64,000 bases of DNA from Artocarpus heterophyllus (Eukaryota; Streptophyta; Magnoliopsida; Rosales; Moraceae): assembly GCA_025403435.1 (NCBI GenBank), contig CM046341.1, positions 23,782,908 through 23,846,907 of the forward strand, read 5' to 3'. The translations under genes and the position numbers were made by a program. Position 1 is the stretch's first letter, and every line of letters begins with the position of its first letter. The notes below the pieces were generated by a model that was given only the letters and a program-made list of their open reading frames with translations, had not been told where the DNA came from and did no database searches. Positions 23,201 to 35,543 of this stretch are shown here, one piece after another.

Positions 23201-24694
23201 ATGTCAGGGTCGGGTTGATCAATTGTTTAATCCGTAAACCTTGAAATTCGTGTAAACATAACTGTACTTTCAAAGCTGTAATATTCTTTACCTCTCTAAA
23301 AATAAGTAAAATAATTCAAATTTTCTTATTGTATTGCTGTCTTATTAAAAATATCCATACTATCATAAATTCCATTTCATGAATTTATTCGTACTTTATA
23401 GATTTCATGATTTTATTCTAAAATGATAAACTTTGACAGCATTGTCTTTAGAATCAGTGATTTACTAATTTCACCATATATATATTTTAATTGCTAAAAA
23501 TAATATTCTGTATTTATAAACTTTGATCAAAACTTAAAATTTGATTTCTTGATCAAGATAACATTTCGTAAGTTCTAAAACTTTTAAAATGATAGCATAT
23601 ATTTGTCATTATAGTTTTCTTCTTCTATTAGCTATATTAACATACTTAATATGAAAACATTTTTAAACTTTTAACTTTATCATAAACATAATAGTCGTAA
23701 TTTATAATAGTTTCATAAATTAAATTGATTATTAATAAGTCAATTCAATTCAAATTCTGGACTTAGCACAATTTTGTGCTTATAGGTATAACCTAAACTA
23801 TTTTTTGTAAATAGCTATTTATGGGTCCATATCCAATCTATAAATGCTTTTTAAACTTTTCTTAATCACATTATGGATTTGAAAATAATCCATTTGTGAT
23901 ATTGCAATGCCTTAAAGGCCCGTCAATGTTTGTAGACTCCATTAATGTTCTTTTTTTATTATTATCATTATGATTATTGTTATAATAATAATAATAAACT
24001 TTATGTAATTACTAACGTGTATAATAGCTAACCATGTACACATAGGATATTAGAATTCTCAAACTTCCAAAAATCCTTATGGCTTTATTGAAATTCTTAT
24101 CATGCGTTATGATCTCATTAAAATCGAGATCGATTTTATATGTTGTTGCTAAGCTGCCATCATATAGGAATTTTATATAGTTGTCATGAATCAGAGATTC
24201 TTTTTTATCAATCAATCTCAATTTAAATATTCTAAATGAGATTCTTATAAAGGTCATTACTTTGACTAGTACATAAAGACTTTGAATAATAAAAGCTTAA
24301 TTTAGCACATTGAATAATTATTTTAATTATTCAAATGTACTATCATAACATTCATTTTGTTACATGTTTCATACACAAAGTTCATAAAATTATGCATTTA
24401 TAATATTATTTATTTCTAAAGTCTTATCATTATTAAGATTCTCTAAATACGCGTTAATTAGGAAAATTCATGATTATAAATCGTGGTTATATCACGATTT
24501 AAACTTATCAATTTCCTAGGCATTGTAAAAGATTTTTAGCCTTAAATAGATTTTTTTATAATTTCTCGTAATTTATACAGAAACTTTAACTTATAAGCTC
24601 TAAACTTACATTGCTTATAGACTTAACGCCATAGTTATGGAAAAAATCCTTAATCAATCATATTTGTAATTTTTGAATTTTTCAAGTCATTACA
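20238..24694 (-). mobile_element. Candidate large Gypsy-type LTR, about 4.46 kb
   Basis: It begins TGTAACGACTCTACC and ends AGTCATTACA, the TGTAACRAC...GTYRTTACA pattern of plant Gypsy LTRs. Immediately right lies ATCTACCCACCTTGC followed by TTTTCATCGAAAATTA, a decayed version of the polypurine tract and inverted repeat seen at 13125-13163. That would make this the 3' LTR of a minus-strand element. The start also resembles the LTR start at 40727 (minus). No partner LTR is found, and 4.4 kb is long, so undetected insertions or a coincidental boundary are possible. The interior has no intact ORF. Confidence 0.42.
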
Positions 24695-26828
24695 ATCTAC
24701 CCACCTTGCAAAATTTTCATCGAAAATTAGGATAAATTGGGGGTGTCCTACGGCTTCGTAACTTAATCCCATGGAATTTTCTTTCTTTTAGCAATTCTTC
24801 CCTAAGTATCTTGATATAGAAATATGGCCTTGTTTTCCTGAGTCCCTCTTTCTCTTGTTCTAGGACTTGCACTAATCCTTTTTCATATCCTAGGTTGCAT
24901 ATCTATATCTAGATCATGATCTGGTACATAAGAACTGGCTAGAAAGTTCATCTTTTTATTACTTTACCTATGGGTTCTTATCATTTAGTTATTTGGATTG
25001 ATGATAATGATAGTTTAGAATGTACTCATCTACTTGGTCTACAACTTCTAATGGTCTATAACACTTGAGCTTATCCTTTCCTATCTCTTATGAACATGTC
25101 TCACTTCTCCTTGGGTACGCTAGAAAAAAGGGAATTTGTTCCCATTTCCTTTATTCATAAGGTTTCTCATTGATCTGTTCTTGTGACTTCTCTATTGATC
25201 ATGTGGAATTTTCTAGCCTATACTCAATTATCTTAATCATTGTGGCGATTTCTAATCGAAACTAAATGTGTTTTATACTAATTTCTTCCAATTTCTTAGA
25301 GGCAAGTTGGAGGTTTATTTGTCTTCTAGCAAAAGGTTCCTCTGTGATGCAAAAGTATAGGATATCAATTCTCTTTACTTGTGCTTATTCTAGGATTCAA
25401 AACATACTATCATAACATACCATAAATGATTGGGTGATTTTACACCTTCTAACAACCCTTCCGCTGGTGATTAGTCATTTTAGATCTAAATCTTGTACTG
25501 CTAAAGGTCATATGCTCTTCTAAAAGAGTAAAATTGTATTTTCTCCTTTATCTTGTAAGAGGTTATTAAAGTCTTAGCGATGTTCTATCTATTTTGTAAT
25601 CGTAGTGTTTTGAGTACCTATTTTTTTTAAAGACAATAAGGTTTTACTATAGCTCTAACTAGCTTAAATTGTTGGACAGCATATTCTGCTTGGGCCATCT
25701 TACAGTATTTTATCATTATGTAGTGCTTATCTCTCTTTTGAGGTTTTAATCAATCTTGTTTCCATTGTAAAAACATTTATGATGTGTCTTAACTCTCTAC
25801 ATAGGGGATTCTCATTTATCGTTGACTACACATTCCTCTTTTGCTAGATCATTTTAGCGTTCTATGTCGTTCCAAGGCTTCCTTATAATTTCTACTAAGG
25901 GTTGTGTCTTGGGCTTTAAAAGGTTGCTTAGACGGTCTATTACTTCTATTCTTTCTTATTGTTAAGTCCGAGCTAGACTAAAAGCTACGAACTCATTCAA
26001 TAAGGCACCATATATTTGTCTTTTACTATCTTCCTGTCATCTTAATCCTATCTTAATTCATCCTTAAACTCCTTTCACTTCATAACTGGTGGGTCTCTGT
26101 CATTATTGCTCTATTTAGGTACTATCATCAACATTTTGAAGCGATTGCTCTTGTTGATGGTCCTAGTTTATAGGTTAGATGGTCTGATGTCATAATCTTG
26201 CTATTTTCATACTCATGATTCGTAGTTCTATTGACTACCTTTAGATTGTTCTTACCCTAATCCTTGATGTTGAATTATGATCTTCAACAAAGTTTTCTTT
26301 CTAAGAGAGGATAGGTATATTGGAAATCTTTTCTTACGTCTCTCTTTTTTTAAGAAGATATTTTCTCACTTTGTAGGGTAATTTATGTAAAACATTACAC
26401 ATTTTTTTAACGATGGGAAAAAAATGTACAAAAAATAACTAAGAATTATACTTACAGGTTACTGGTTTTGATGGATTCAAGATTCCATCAGGAAGAAATC
26501 AATAGATTTTTTGTATGTTCATGAAAAAAATGTGGGCTTGACACCTATTTTTAGAATCTTACATGAAGTCTATGTTTTAACATGTCATAATAATTCTAAC
26601 GTGTCACTTAGTGACACTCCAATCTTAAGTTAGTGACACTCCAATCTTGGGTTTTATTGCTAATTCTTTTTGCAATATATTCTAACTCGTCAAATGACAA
26701 ATTTTGTCAGTCCTATGGAGGCTAGAAGAGCTTTTGATAAGCCTCACCTGCCTATTGTGCAATTACTACTATTGAGACATGCCTATAAAACTAACTTTAG
26801 ATGCGCTACCTTACTTAGTGGACACTTG
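24695..26828. other. Degenerate sequence, possibly decayed Gypsy interior
   Basis: If 20238-24694 is a 3' LTR, this would be the adjoining 3' interior. The sequence is less AT-biased than the LTR but has stops in all frames, and I could not identify any integrase, RT or chromodomain motif. A 19-bp direct repeat (TTAGTGACACTCCAATCTT) occurs twice near 26608-26648. Assignment is weak. Confidence 0.25.
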
Positions 26829-27991
26829 ATGAGAATGTGAAAATGTACATTTGTTAAAACTAATATCATTATTTTGTATTAATATTTTTCATTAAATCCT
26901 CTAATTAATAGTACTTTTGTGTTAATAAGTATATTTATGGCCTAGTGCGTAAATGTGTCTAATAATGTGTTTTTATGTTTAATTATATTTTTGATAATTT
27001 TAGAGTTATTTCAGTGTGTTAGAAATGTATTTAGTTTGTTAATAATTGAAATCGTAAAATAATTAGTGATAATTTTATTTTGAATGTTAATATGTTTGAT
27101 AGTGTGCTTTAAGTTTGTAAATATGTTCTATAATATTTTTAGTAATTTCTAAAAAATATTTTCGAGTCTTAAAAATCATATCTATGTTGAATCAAAAGAG
27201 GCTGAAATTTTAAAAGTTTGTAATTATTTTTATAAGTTTTATTGTAAAATAAATATTTTTAAAATTATTGTAAATATTTTGTTTATAAAATAATTAATTT
27301 TAGTGTGTTTGTTAATTTTAGATTCAAAATATGAAGAAAAAATGGAGCAAAATGGCGCAAAAACAGGCAATAAGAACCTCAAATGCACAAAAAATCTAAA
27401 GAAATTTAGAATTTAAAAATGAATGACACATGGCAAGATCTGGACCGCATGATTAAGCCGCCAAATCAATCCAAGCCGTCCACCTCGCACCAGTTGTCCT
27501 CCACTGTCTGGAGCAACACTTTGGATTACGTGCGACCAACATTACGTGCTTGCACTTCAACTGCCATTTGATCAGCATACGATGATCGACAAATGGTCAG
27601 AGGTGTGCGTTTACTTCTCTCCATGAGGACTTCAATCCATGCTACAGCTTCAGTTGTCGGTCAGCGATCTAAGGGCCACAAATCGTCCAATCGGTTTAGG
27701 CAGTGCACCGGACCTTGAACACTAACACGTATAGTGAAGAATGCATATCACACGAAGAAGAAATAAAAAAAATATTAATCAGCATTCAAGATGATTAGTT
27801 TGGGCAGCAACCGAAAGAAAAATGAATAAATAAATAAATAAATAAAATATTAAAAAAATATGAATTTTACTCTATATGTAGCCCTCTCATTCCTTCATTC
27901 ACACACCCATGGCCAATTTTGGCCTCTTTAGCACTCTTTGGGTGATTCTGTTCGGGTACTCCTCCAACCTCACTAAAAATATTAAAATAAT
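26829..27991 (+). mobile_element. Possible LTR fragment (Gypsy Tat-like), interrupted by Copia element
   Basis: It starts TGATGAGAATGTGAAAATG. Its middle (about 27320-27480) has the 'GAAGAAAAAATGGAGCAAAATGG' and 'GGCAAGATCTGGACCGCATG' style of sequence I associate with Tat/Athila-type LTRs. It contains (AATA)n at about 27822-27845. It stops abruptly at the Copia LTR start at 27992. No partner LTR or exact end is seen. Confidence 0.3.
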
Positions 27992-29948
27992 TGTTAGACA
28001 TGTATGCCCTAAGGAGTAAAAATATAATATATTTTTAGAGACATTTTAATCAATAAAGAATTTATTTATTATTTACGCACCAAATCTTGCCTTCTTTACA
28101 TTCATATTTGTTAAATATATGTTAAGCAAACAATAGTTTGAGACAGTCGATCTAAACCTTAAGAATTGGGCATATGATGGACAGATTATGTAGAAGACAT
28201 GATTCTTAAGGTGACAATCTAAATTTTGAGATCCACAATCGAGGGAATAAAATTGGGCACTTTATTCATGCAAAGATTGTTATGTTGTCTATATCCCTAA
28301 CGGGAGATAGTTTGTCTTGGCCATCGGAGGCCTACTCCGTGAATAGAAACATTGGCATATTGTTATAGGTGACGATGTGTTGGATCGGGACATAAAGTGA
28401 GTTGATTTGGATTAATAATTCTGTATTGGCAAATCGATTCTTTAGATAATCATATTTATTGTATCTTAATCCTAAGATGAATAGTGGGCCCGTTATCTTG
28501 ACTGGTGTCTTTTGATGTACCATAGAGTGACATCCACATTTTCATAGTGGTACGCATGCCGGTACGTTGGAGGCATGACCCTTGATGGCATAGACCTGTT
28601 ATTCATAGATATAGAATCCATCGCTCCTTTTTAGAAGTAGTTGATATCCTCTTACATGCGTTATCATGTAATTGAAAAACTAGAGCGCTCAACCATTTGG
28701 ATACATAGATATAGCTGAATGGTATACCGTCTGTGGATGGTAAGTTTGCCAATGGTGAGATAATGAAACGTAAGATAAAAATAATCAGAAAGGTAAGACA
28801 AGACTTGTCCTTAAGCTAATTATGGATAATTCTATGGGGGTACGATACATTATGATATGTCATGGAGATTTAGCTATACGGGCTTCGTAATTCTATAGAG
28901 TTCAAGAGTGCAGCTCGAAGCTTTTAGTAGAGTAGTGTCAGAATTGATAATTATAAAATGTATATCTGAGATATTAGGTATTATAATTATCAAGAGCTTG
29001 AACTATATGGGTTCATCAGGTCCCTTTTGTTAGCTCATAAAAGTCCTGTAACGACATGGCGTGTTTTTTCAATAATTGGTGACTTATGTCAGATTTATCA
29101 GATTGGCTGAAATTCGGTAAAATCAGATAATTCATATTTGTTTATCAGTTGAATTAATTTTGTGATAAAATTAATTCAAGATAAACTTGTTGAATTATCG
29201 AGATCAGATAATTCATATCTATTTATCGATTGGATTAATTTTGAATAAATTAATTCAAGATAAACTTGTTAAATTATCAAGAATATTTATTTTCCTAGAG
29301 ATTATCTAGATATGACTATTTTAATCAGATAACTTTTCGATTGGGTTATTTAAATTAAAACTGAGGCTCTATCCCTAGAATCTAGGATGGGAAATAAAGA
29401 TTTGCAATGAACTTTTTATCACAATTTTGGCCTGTCGATTGAGGAGGTTCGGCAGGCCGATCTGCTAGTTCGGCCTATCGACCAGGCGATAGAAAAATGA
29501 CACATTTTCACACGGATTCTATCATATATTGATTCTAATTTGATTCTGATTCGAATTTCAAGTCCTTATCTGATAAAAGCCTGACTCCTAGGCGCAATCT
29601 TTATATAAAAGGAGAGTGAGAATCATTGTTATTAAGATCAGTTGAGAAATCTAGAGTGTGACTCTAAAACTTCCTAGAGAGCTATCATCCTCAAATCACG
29701 AATTATAGCTTTGGGTATTTCTTAATTGGTTGGAAGGAGAGCCACCTGGGATAAAGAATAACAAAGAAGGCCAGTTGGTTGAGGTCCTTCTAGAATGTTA
29801 CTTCTCTTCATTGATTACAGGAGCTTTTCGACACACAAAGGTTAGTAAGATCTGGTTAATTTATGCATATAGCGTGTCAAATTTGTGTTTTAGAAAATAT
29901 TTTGATATAAAAAATTTTAAAACTTCGTTGCGTACTATTTTTCCAACA
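27992..29948 (+). repeat. 5' LTR of the inactivated Copia element
   Basis: It is 1957 bp, TGTTAGACATGTATGCCC...TTTTTCCAACA, and contains CGGCAGGCCGA-type motifs near 29430-29475. It is followed after 2 nt by the primer site. A small ORF at its end (29730-29996) also occurs in the other LTR copies and is not a gene. Confidence 0.92.
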
Positions 29949-29950
29949 AT

Positions 29951-29962
29951 TGGTATTAGAGC
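29951..29962 (+). promoter_or_regulatory. Primer binding site (iMet tRNA, one mismatch)
   Basis: TGGTATTAGAGC differs from the perfect iMet-complementary TGGTATCAGAGC by one C-to-T change. It lies 2 nt inside the 5' LTR. Confidence 0.85.
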
Positions 29963-30439
29963 AAGGTTTTTACATAAATTTGCAAGTTATGAATAAATTA
30001 TGTGATCTTGATCTCTCTAATGCTTGAATTTAATTTTTTAAAGAGTTGGCACTCTAGGGTTTCTATATATTTTTATGTTGTCATGGATTATATGGTGAAT
30101 GTTTATTAATTAATTATGGTTGATTAAATTATTATTTAATTATTTATTAATTAATTAATTTATACTGGTTATCGTTCCTTAGAGGTTAGAATGTGTATCT
30201 AGGTTTTTCATGTAATTAGATGGCGGACTATCATCTCCGTCTTGAAATTATTATTTAATTTTAAATTTGTAAGAATTTTGTAATTAAATAATCATTCGAA
30301 GATGACGGATCTAGAAGGCGGATCTAGAAGATGGATGATGGTATTTCTAGGTATTTTTTGAGTCTCTAATTTTATGTTTTTGAATTGTTGAAAATAAAAT
30401 TAGTAAATTGCATTAGAAACTATATTTCTAAAAAGTGTG

Positions 30440-30665
30440 ATTTTTGCTCGGTCGGCATGCCGAACCCTCCAGTTCGACAGGCCGATGGTCGTAGAATCAA
30501 TAGACCGGACTCTCGGGTTTGGTAGGCTATTAGAGGGGTAGAAATCTCTGGCGGTCTACCGATCTTTTCAGATCGACCTTTTTAGTTCGACAGGCCAATC
30601 TGGAAAGATCGACAAGCCGGTGGATTATGACCGACAGGCTGATCACACAGATCAGTATGCTGGCA
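30440..30665. repeat. Cluster of short GACAGGCCGA-like motifs in the Copia leader
   Basis: About nine irregularly spaced variants of 'TTCGACAGGCCGATC' occur in both orientations within about 220 bp. The motif is nearly palindromic (CGGC-A-GGCCG). Similar motifs occur in the LTRs of this family and around the Copia solo LTR at 51580-53590. Confidence 0.6.
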
Positions 30666-31621
30666 GAAAACTGGAAATTTTTCCAGAAAATGTGTAGTTT
30701 TTTATGCAGTTTTAATTTTATTTTTGGGACAATTCTAAGAAACATTAAAATTTAGATATGACCAGAAATATTAAGTATTCGATCTATGCTGGATTAAAGA
30801 CTTGAAAATAGGCATTACGTAAAGAAGGATACAACTTGAGAATTCAAGGATGAAGAATTGATAATATATTTTGATGATTCTCTTGTAATCTTTATTTTCT
30901 ATTCTCTAGGGTGGAACCATAATATTATAGTAATTTATTATTATTTTGCTTGTAGTTTTGCTTGTCTGCATTATAATATGATTTGACATGTATATTGATA
31001 ACATGCCGTATAAAATAAGGAGTTCTGCTCAATTAAAAATTGTTCATGCATGTTTTTAAAATAAAACCTTGATTTCAAAAGAATGAGTGGGAGAAGGTTT
31101 TTGAAGAGAGGACATAGGACCTCCATCATTGGTCCATAGGTAGCACATGGTGTTTTGACCCCTAGGAAGGGACTTTATCATGTACCGAGTTGGATGTTTG
31201 AGTGAAAAAGGTATTTTAGCATAATTTATGATTGCATACCCCTAGCTGGTGATTATAAATCATGGATAAAATATTAAAATGATGGGTATACACTTATGTT
31301 AGTTTTATTATTAACTTCCCCTAGGAGCTCTGTTAATAAAATTAATGGCCAAAGAAACAATTATTAATATATGCTGAATCATACAGGCCTTGGATGGCAT
31401 ATATTAATCAAGAGAGGATCCGTTTCCTGATTAAATTTGGCAAGCCTCCCCTAGGAGCTTTTTGAATTCTAAGTTGGGAATTATCATTGAAAGGTTGTGA
31501 TATTTTCAAGGTTTTGACACATAAACACATCTGTATGTTTTTACATGATTGTGTTATCTTACTAAATTATTATGCTATGTTTGCTTATGTTTGGTATATG
31601 ATTCTTTATTGTAGATTAAAA

Positions 31622-32304
31622 ATGTCTAAAAACGTTTTATCGTCGATACTTGACAAAAACCAATTAACTGGAGAAAATTATAATGATTAGAAACAGAACT
31701 TGAATATCATCCTCTTCTTTGAGAAACCAAAATTTGTGCTGACAACCCCTTGTCCTCCTGAGCCTACGGAAGATTCCACCAACGATCAAATCCAAGCATA
31801 TGATTGTTGGAAAGATGCACATGATTAGGCCCGCTGCTATGTTATGGCCAACATGAATAACGTGTTGCAGGCTCACATGAGAATTATAAGACTGTTAGAC
31901 AGATCTTGGATAATTTGAAAGACATGTTTGGAGGCCAGGCCTTAACTAAGCGGCAAGGGGTGCTTCAAAAAATTCTCAATTGTAAACAGAGACTGGGGAC
32001 TTCTATAAAGAAGCAAATGATGTTAGTCATGGGTTACCCCATTAAGGCACAAACCAATAGAGCCAACATCGATGCTGAAACTCAGATGATTATGGTCTTA
32101 GAGTTTCTATTTAAGGAGTTTATCCTATTTAGAGCTACTTTTAATTTAAGTAATAGGCAGGATATGACCTTAACAGAATTAATGAAACAGTTACAGGAGT
32201 TTGAATTGCTGATCAGGGAGTCTCTTGTTGGTGATGAGGCCAATTTGGTGGCTACTTCTGGTTCTAATCCCAACCCTGGGAATGGAAAGAAACAATGGGC
32301 CTAA
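31622..32304 (+). pseudogene. Copia gag, broken
   Basis: Translation from the ATG at 31622 reads MSKNVLSSILDKNQLTGENY and then meets TAG at 31688-31690 and again at 31826-31828. Both sit where the family has Trp. A frameshift follows before about 31906, after which 132 codons are open with helical gag-like sequence (DNLKDMFGGQ..., ending ...GNGKKQWA). The zinc knuckle continues in another frame. Function as capsid protein is lost. Confidence 0.85.
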
Positions 32305-35300
32305 CAACAAGAGCAAGAAGAAGAAGAAACAGAAGAAGAAGAACCCGAAGAAGCTAAAGTGCTTCTTCTACGGGAAGGTCGAGCACATCAAAAAGAATTG
32401 CAAGGATTTCCTTTCTCGAGGAAGTAGGTGTGATCTTCTGTATTTAAAAACTTGTTTGGTTGAGAAATCCAGTGACATTTGGGTCATAGATTCTGGAGCA
32501 ACTAATCATGTTAGTGTTTCTCTCTAGGGGTTCAAAGAAACAAGAAGTCTGCTGCATGAAGACTTCGCTTCTGATGGGCAATGGATCCTTGGTCTTAACT
32601 GAAGCAGTGGGAGACGTCCATCTATATTTTGATAATTATAGAAATTTAATTTTACGAGATTGCTTTTATGTTCCTAAATTTAAAAGGAATTTAATTTCTA
32701 TACCTTGTTTATTTATAGACTCCTATTTGATTTCTTTTAACAATAAAGTGGTGATTCGTAAAAAAAAATCTTTTATCTATTTTGGATGGATACAAAATAA
32801 TCTATATTTTATCAAACCTAAAATGGACTTACTGCTTAATACTGAGATGAATGATAATAAATTTAAAAGACTTAAAACTTCTTACTCTAATAAGACTTAT
32901 CTTTGGCATTTACGCCTTAGTCATATTAACCTATATAGGATTCAAAAGTTGGTAAGGAATAGATCTTTAAGTCACTTAAAGGTGGAATCTATACCTCAAT
33001 GTAAATCTTGTTTGGAGGGTAAAATGACCAAAAGACCATTCGGGTCTAAGGGCAATAGGGTCAAAAGGGTTCTAGAACTTGTGCATAATGATGTTTGCAG
33101 ACCGATGAACATTCAGGCACGAGGAGAGTATGAGTACTTCATCACTTTTATTGACGATTACTCAAGGTATGGGTATGTGTACTGAAACACCACAAAAGTG
33201 AAACCTTTGACAAGTTTAGGGAGTTTCGAGCTGAAGTGGAAAAGCAATTGGGTAGACCCATAAAGACACTTCGATCTGATCGAGGTAGAGAATACCTTTC
33301 TGATGAGTTCTTAGGACACTTATTAGAGAATGAGATTTTATCTCATTTGACTATGTTGGGTAGTCTACAACAGAATGGCGTAGCAGAGAGAAGAAATAGA
33401 CTTTATTGGACATGGTAAGGTCCATGATGAGTTATTCATCATTGCTTTTATCTTTTTAGGGATATACACTACAAACCGCATGTTATCTTTTGAATAACGT
33501 GCCTTCAAAATCGGTCCCTAAAACTCCTCACGAGTTGTGGATGGGTAAGAAGGCATCCTTAAACCATATTTGCATACGGGAATGTCTAGCTCATGTCCAA
33601 TTTAAGGATGCGAATAAGTTGGAAGCACAGTCAGAAGTTTGTGTGTTTGTAGGATATCCAAAAGGGACTAAAGAGGTTATTTTTATAGCCTAAATGAAAC
33701 TAAAGTCGTGGTTTTAACTCATGCAACTTTCCTTGAGGAGAGTTACATGAATGACTTTAAGCCTCGAAGCAAAGTGGTGCTTGAGGAGTTAAGGAGTGAT
33801 CTAATCCCTCCAGGGATTTTGGTAGAAACCACCCCAATTGGTATAGAAAAGCCAAATTAAAGGCTTTGGTATAGTAGGAGGATCAGGCGTCAACTCGAGA
33901 GTTATTTGTTCAATGGTGAGGCCTTCTTAACTGAACTGGATGAACATGATAGGGATCCTTATTCTTGCGTAAAGGCTATGGAGGATGTTGATTCGAAACT
34001 CTAGACAGAAGTCATGAACACAGAGATGAAGTCTATGGAGACTAATCGGGTCTAGGAGCTTGTGGATTTTCCTGAAGGGGTAAAACCTATCGGGTGTAAA
34101 TGGATCTACAAGAGAGAGAGAGAGGAGTGGATGGAAAGATCGAAACCTTTAAGGCTAGACTGGTAGCTAAAGGATACACATAAAAGAAAGGAATCGATTA
34201 TGAGGAAACCTTTTCACTATAGCCATACTTAAATCCATCTGCATTCTCTTGTCCATAGCTGTTGCTCTCGACTATGAAATTTAGTAGATGGATGTCAAGG
34301 CGACTTTTCTAAATGGCTATCTTGATGAGTCCATTTATATGGAGCAACTAGACTGGTTCAAGGTCAAGAGTCAAGAGGTTAAGGTTTATAAGCTGCTAAA
34401 GTCAATATATGGACTTAAGCAGGCTTCCCGTTCTTAGAATATAAGATTTGATCAAGTAATCAAGACTTATGGGTTCACACAAAATGTGGACGAACCATGT
34501 GTGTACAAACACATTAAGGAGGAGAAAGTAGTTTTTCTACTGCTCTATGTAGATGACATTCTGTTAATTGGCAATGATGTTAGGGCATTGTCATCGATCA
34601 AATTGTGGTTCACCAAGCAGTTTGACATGAATGACTTGGGTGAGGCTAATTTTGTTCTCAGTATCTAGATTTATCCAGATAGGAAAAACAAAATTATAGC
34701 TTTGTCATAAGTAGGCTACATATATAAAATTTTCAAGAGGTTTGCAATGTAGGATTCCAAGAAAGGTGAGCAACCATCTAGGTCTGAAATTACTCTTTCT
34801 AAGAAAGACTCTCCAAAGTCTGAGGAAGAAAGAGAATACATAAAGAAGGTGCCTTATGCTTCGGCAATGGGTAGTCATATGTATGCCATGCTTTGCACAC
34901 GACCAGATATTTGTTATACGGTCGGGATTGTAAGTCGATTTCAAGTGAATCCAGGACCGAACCATTGAGTTGCGGTCAGGCATATTTTCAAGTACCTAAG
35001 AAGGACTCGAGGGCATATGTTTATGTATTCGGGTGAGGACTTAAATCATCTAGGATGCACTGATTTAGATTTCCAATCTTGTCTGGATTTAAGGAGATCA
35101 ACTTCAGGTTTATGTTTACTCTGGGCGACAGTGCCATTCGTTGGAGAAGTGTGAAGTAAGATTGCACTTTGGATTCAACGATGGAGGCTGAGTATGTGGC
35201 AGCTAGTGATGCTTTGAAAGAAGCAATGTGGCTCCGTAAGTTCCTTGGAGATCTTGAGGTAGTTCCTGGTATGCATAAGGCGGTATCACTGTACTATAAT

Positions 35301-35515
35301 AAAGTGCAGCAGTAGCTAATGCTAAGGAACTAAGATTTCACAAGAAGAGTAAGCATATTGATCGGAAGTATCATGTAATAAAGGACTTCGTAGAGGGCAA
35401 GCATGTCACTATTTGCAAAATCGCATCTGAGGACAATTTAGCTAATCTATTCTCTAAGACACTAACTGCGAGAGTTTTCAAGAGGCATGTGGAAGCAATA
35501 GGGATGTGAGAGTTA
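32225..35515 (+). pseudogene. Copia pol (zinc knuckle, protease, integrase, RT, RNase H), broken
   Basis: In order: a degenerate knuckle CFFYGKVEHIKKNC (first spacing has FYG, the second Cys is lost) near 32363; protease WVIDSGATNHVS near 32480-32515; GAG-pre-integrase LWHLRLSHINLYRIQKL and CKSCLEGK (32900-33020); integrase FIDDYSR, then SDRGREY and QQNGVAERRN (33100-33400); RT with YVDDILLIGND near 34547-34580; and RNase H-like sequence to about 35500. Stops at 34053, 34282, 34285 and 34435 each replace a Trp or Gln codon, judged against the related fragment at 37551-38604. At least five frame changes are present, so there is no coding potential as a polyprotein. Confidence 0.88.
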
Positions 35516-35530
35516 TCATATTTACTCAAT

Positions 35531-35543
35531 GCAAGTGGGAGAT
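35531..35543 (+). promoter_or_regulatory. Polypurine tract of the Copia element
   Basis: GCAAGTGGGAGAT directly precedes the 3' LTR at 35544. The AAGTGGGAGAT|TGTTAG context is typical of plant Copia elements. Confidence 0.85.

Noticed and set aside
29730..29996. 88-aa ORF at the end of the Copia LTR, with relatives at 37378 and 53328
   Set aside because: Located within LTR copies and extending into the primer region; diverges with frameshifts between copies and shows no coding constraint.
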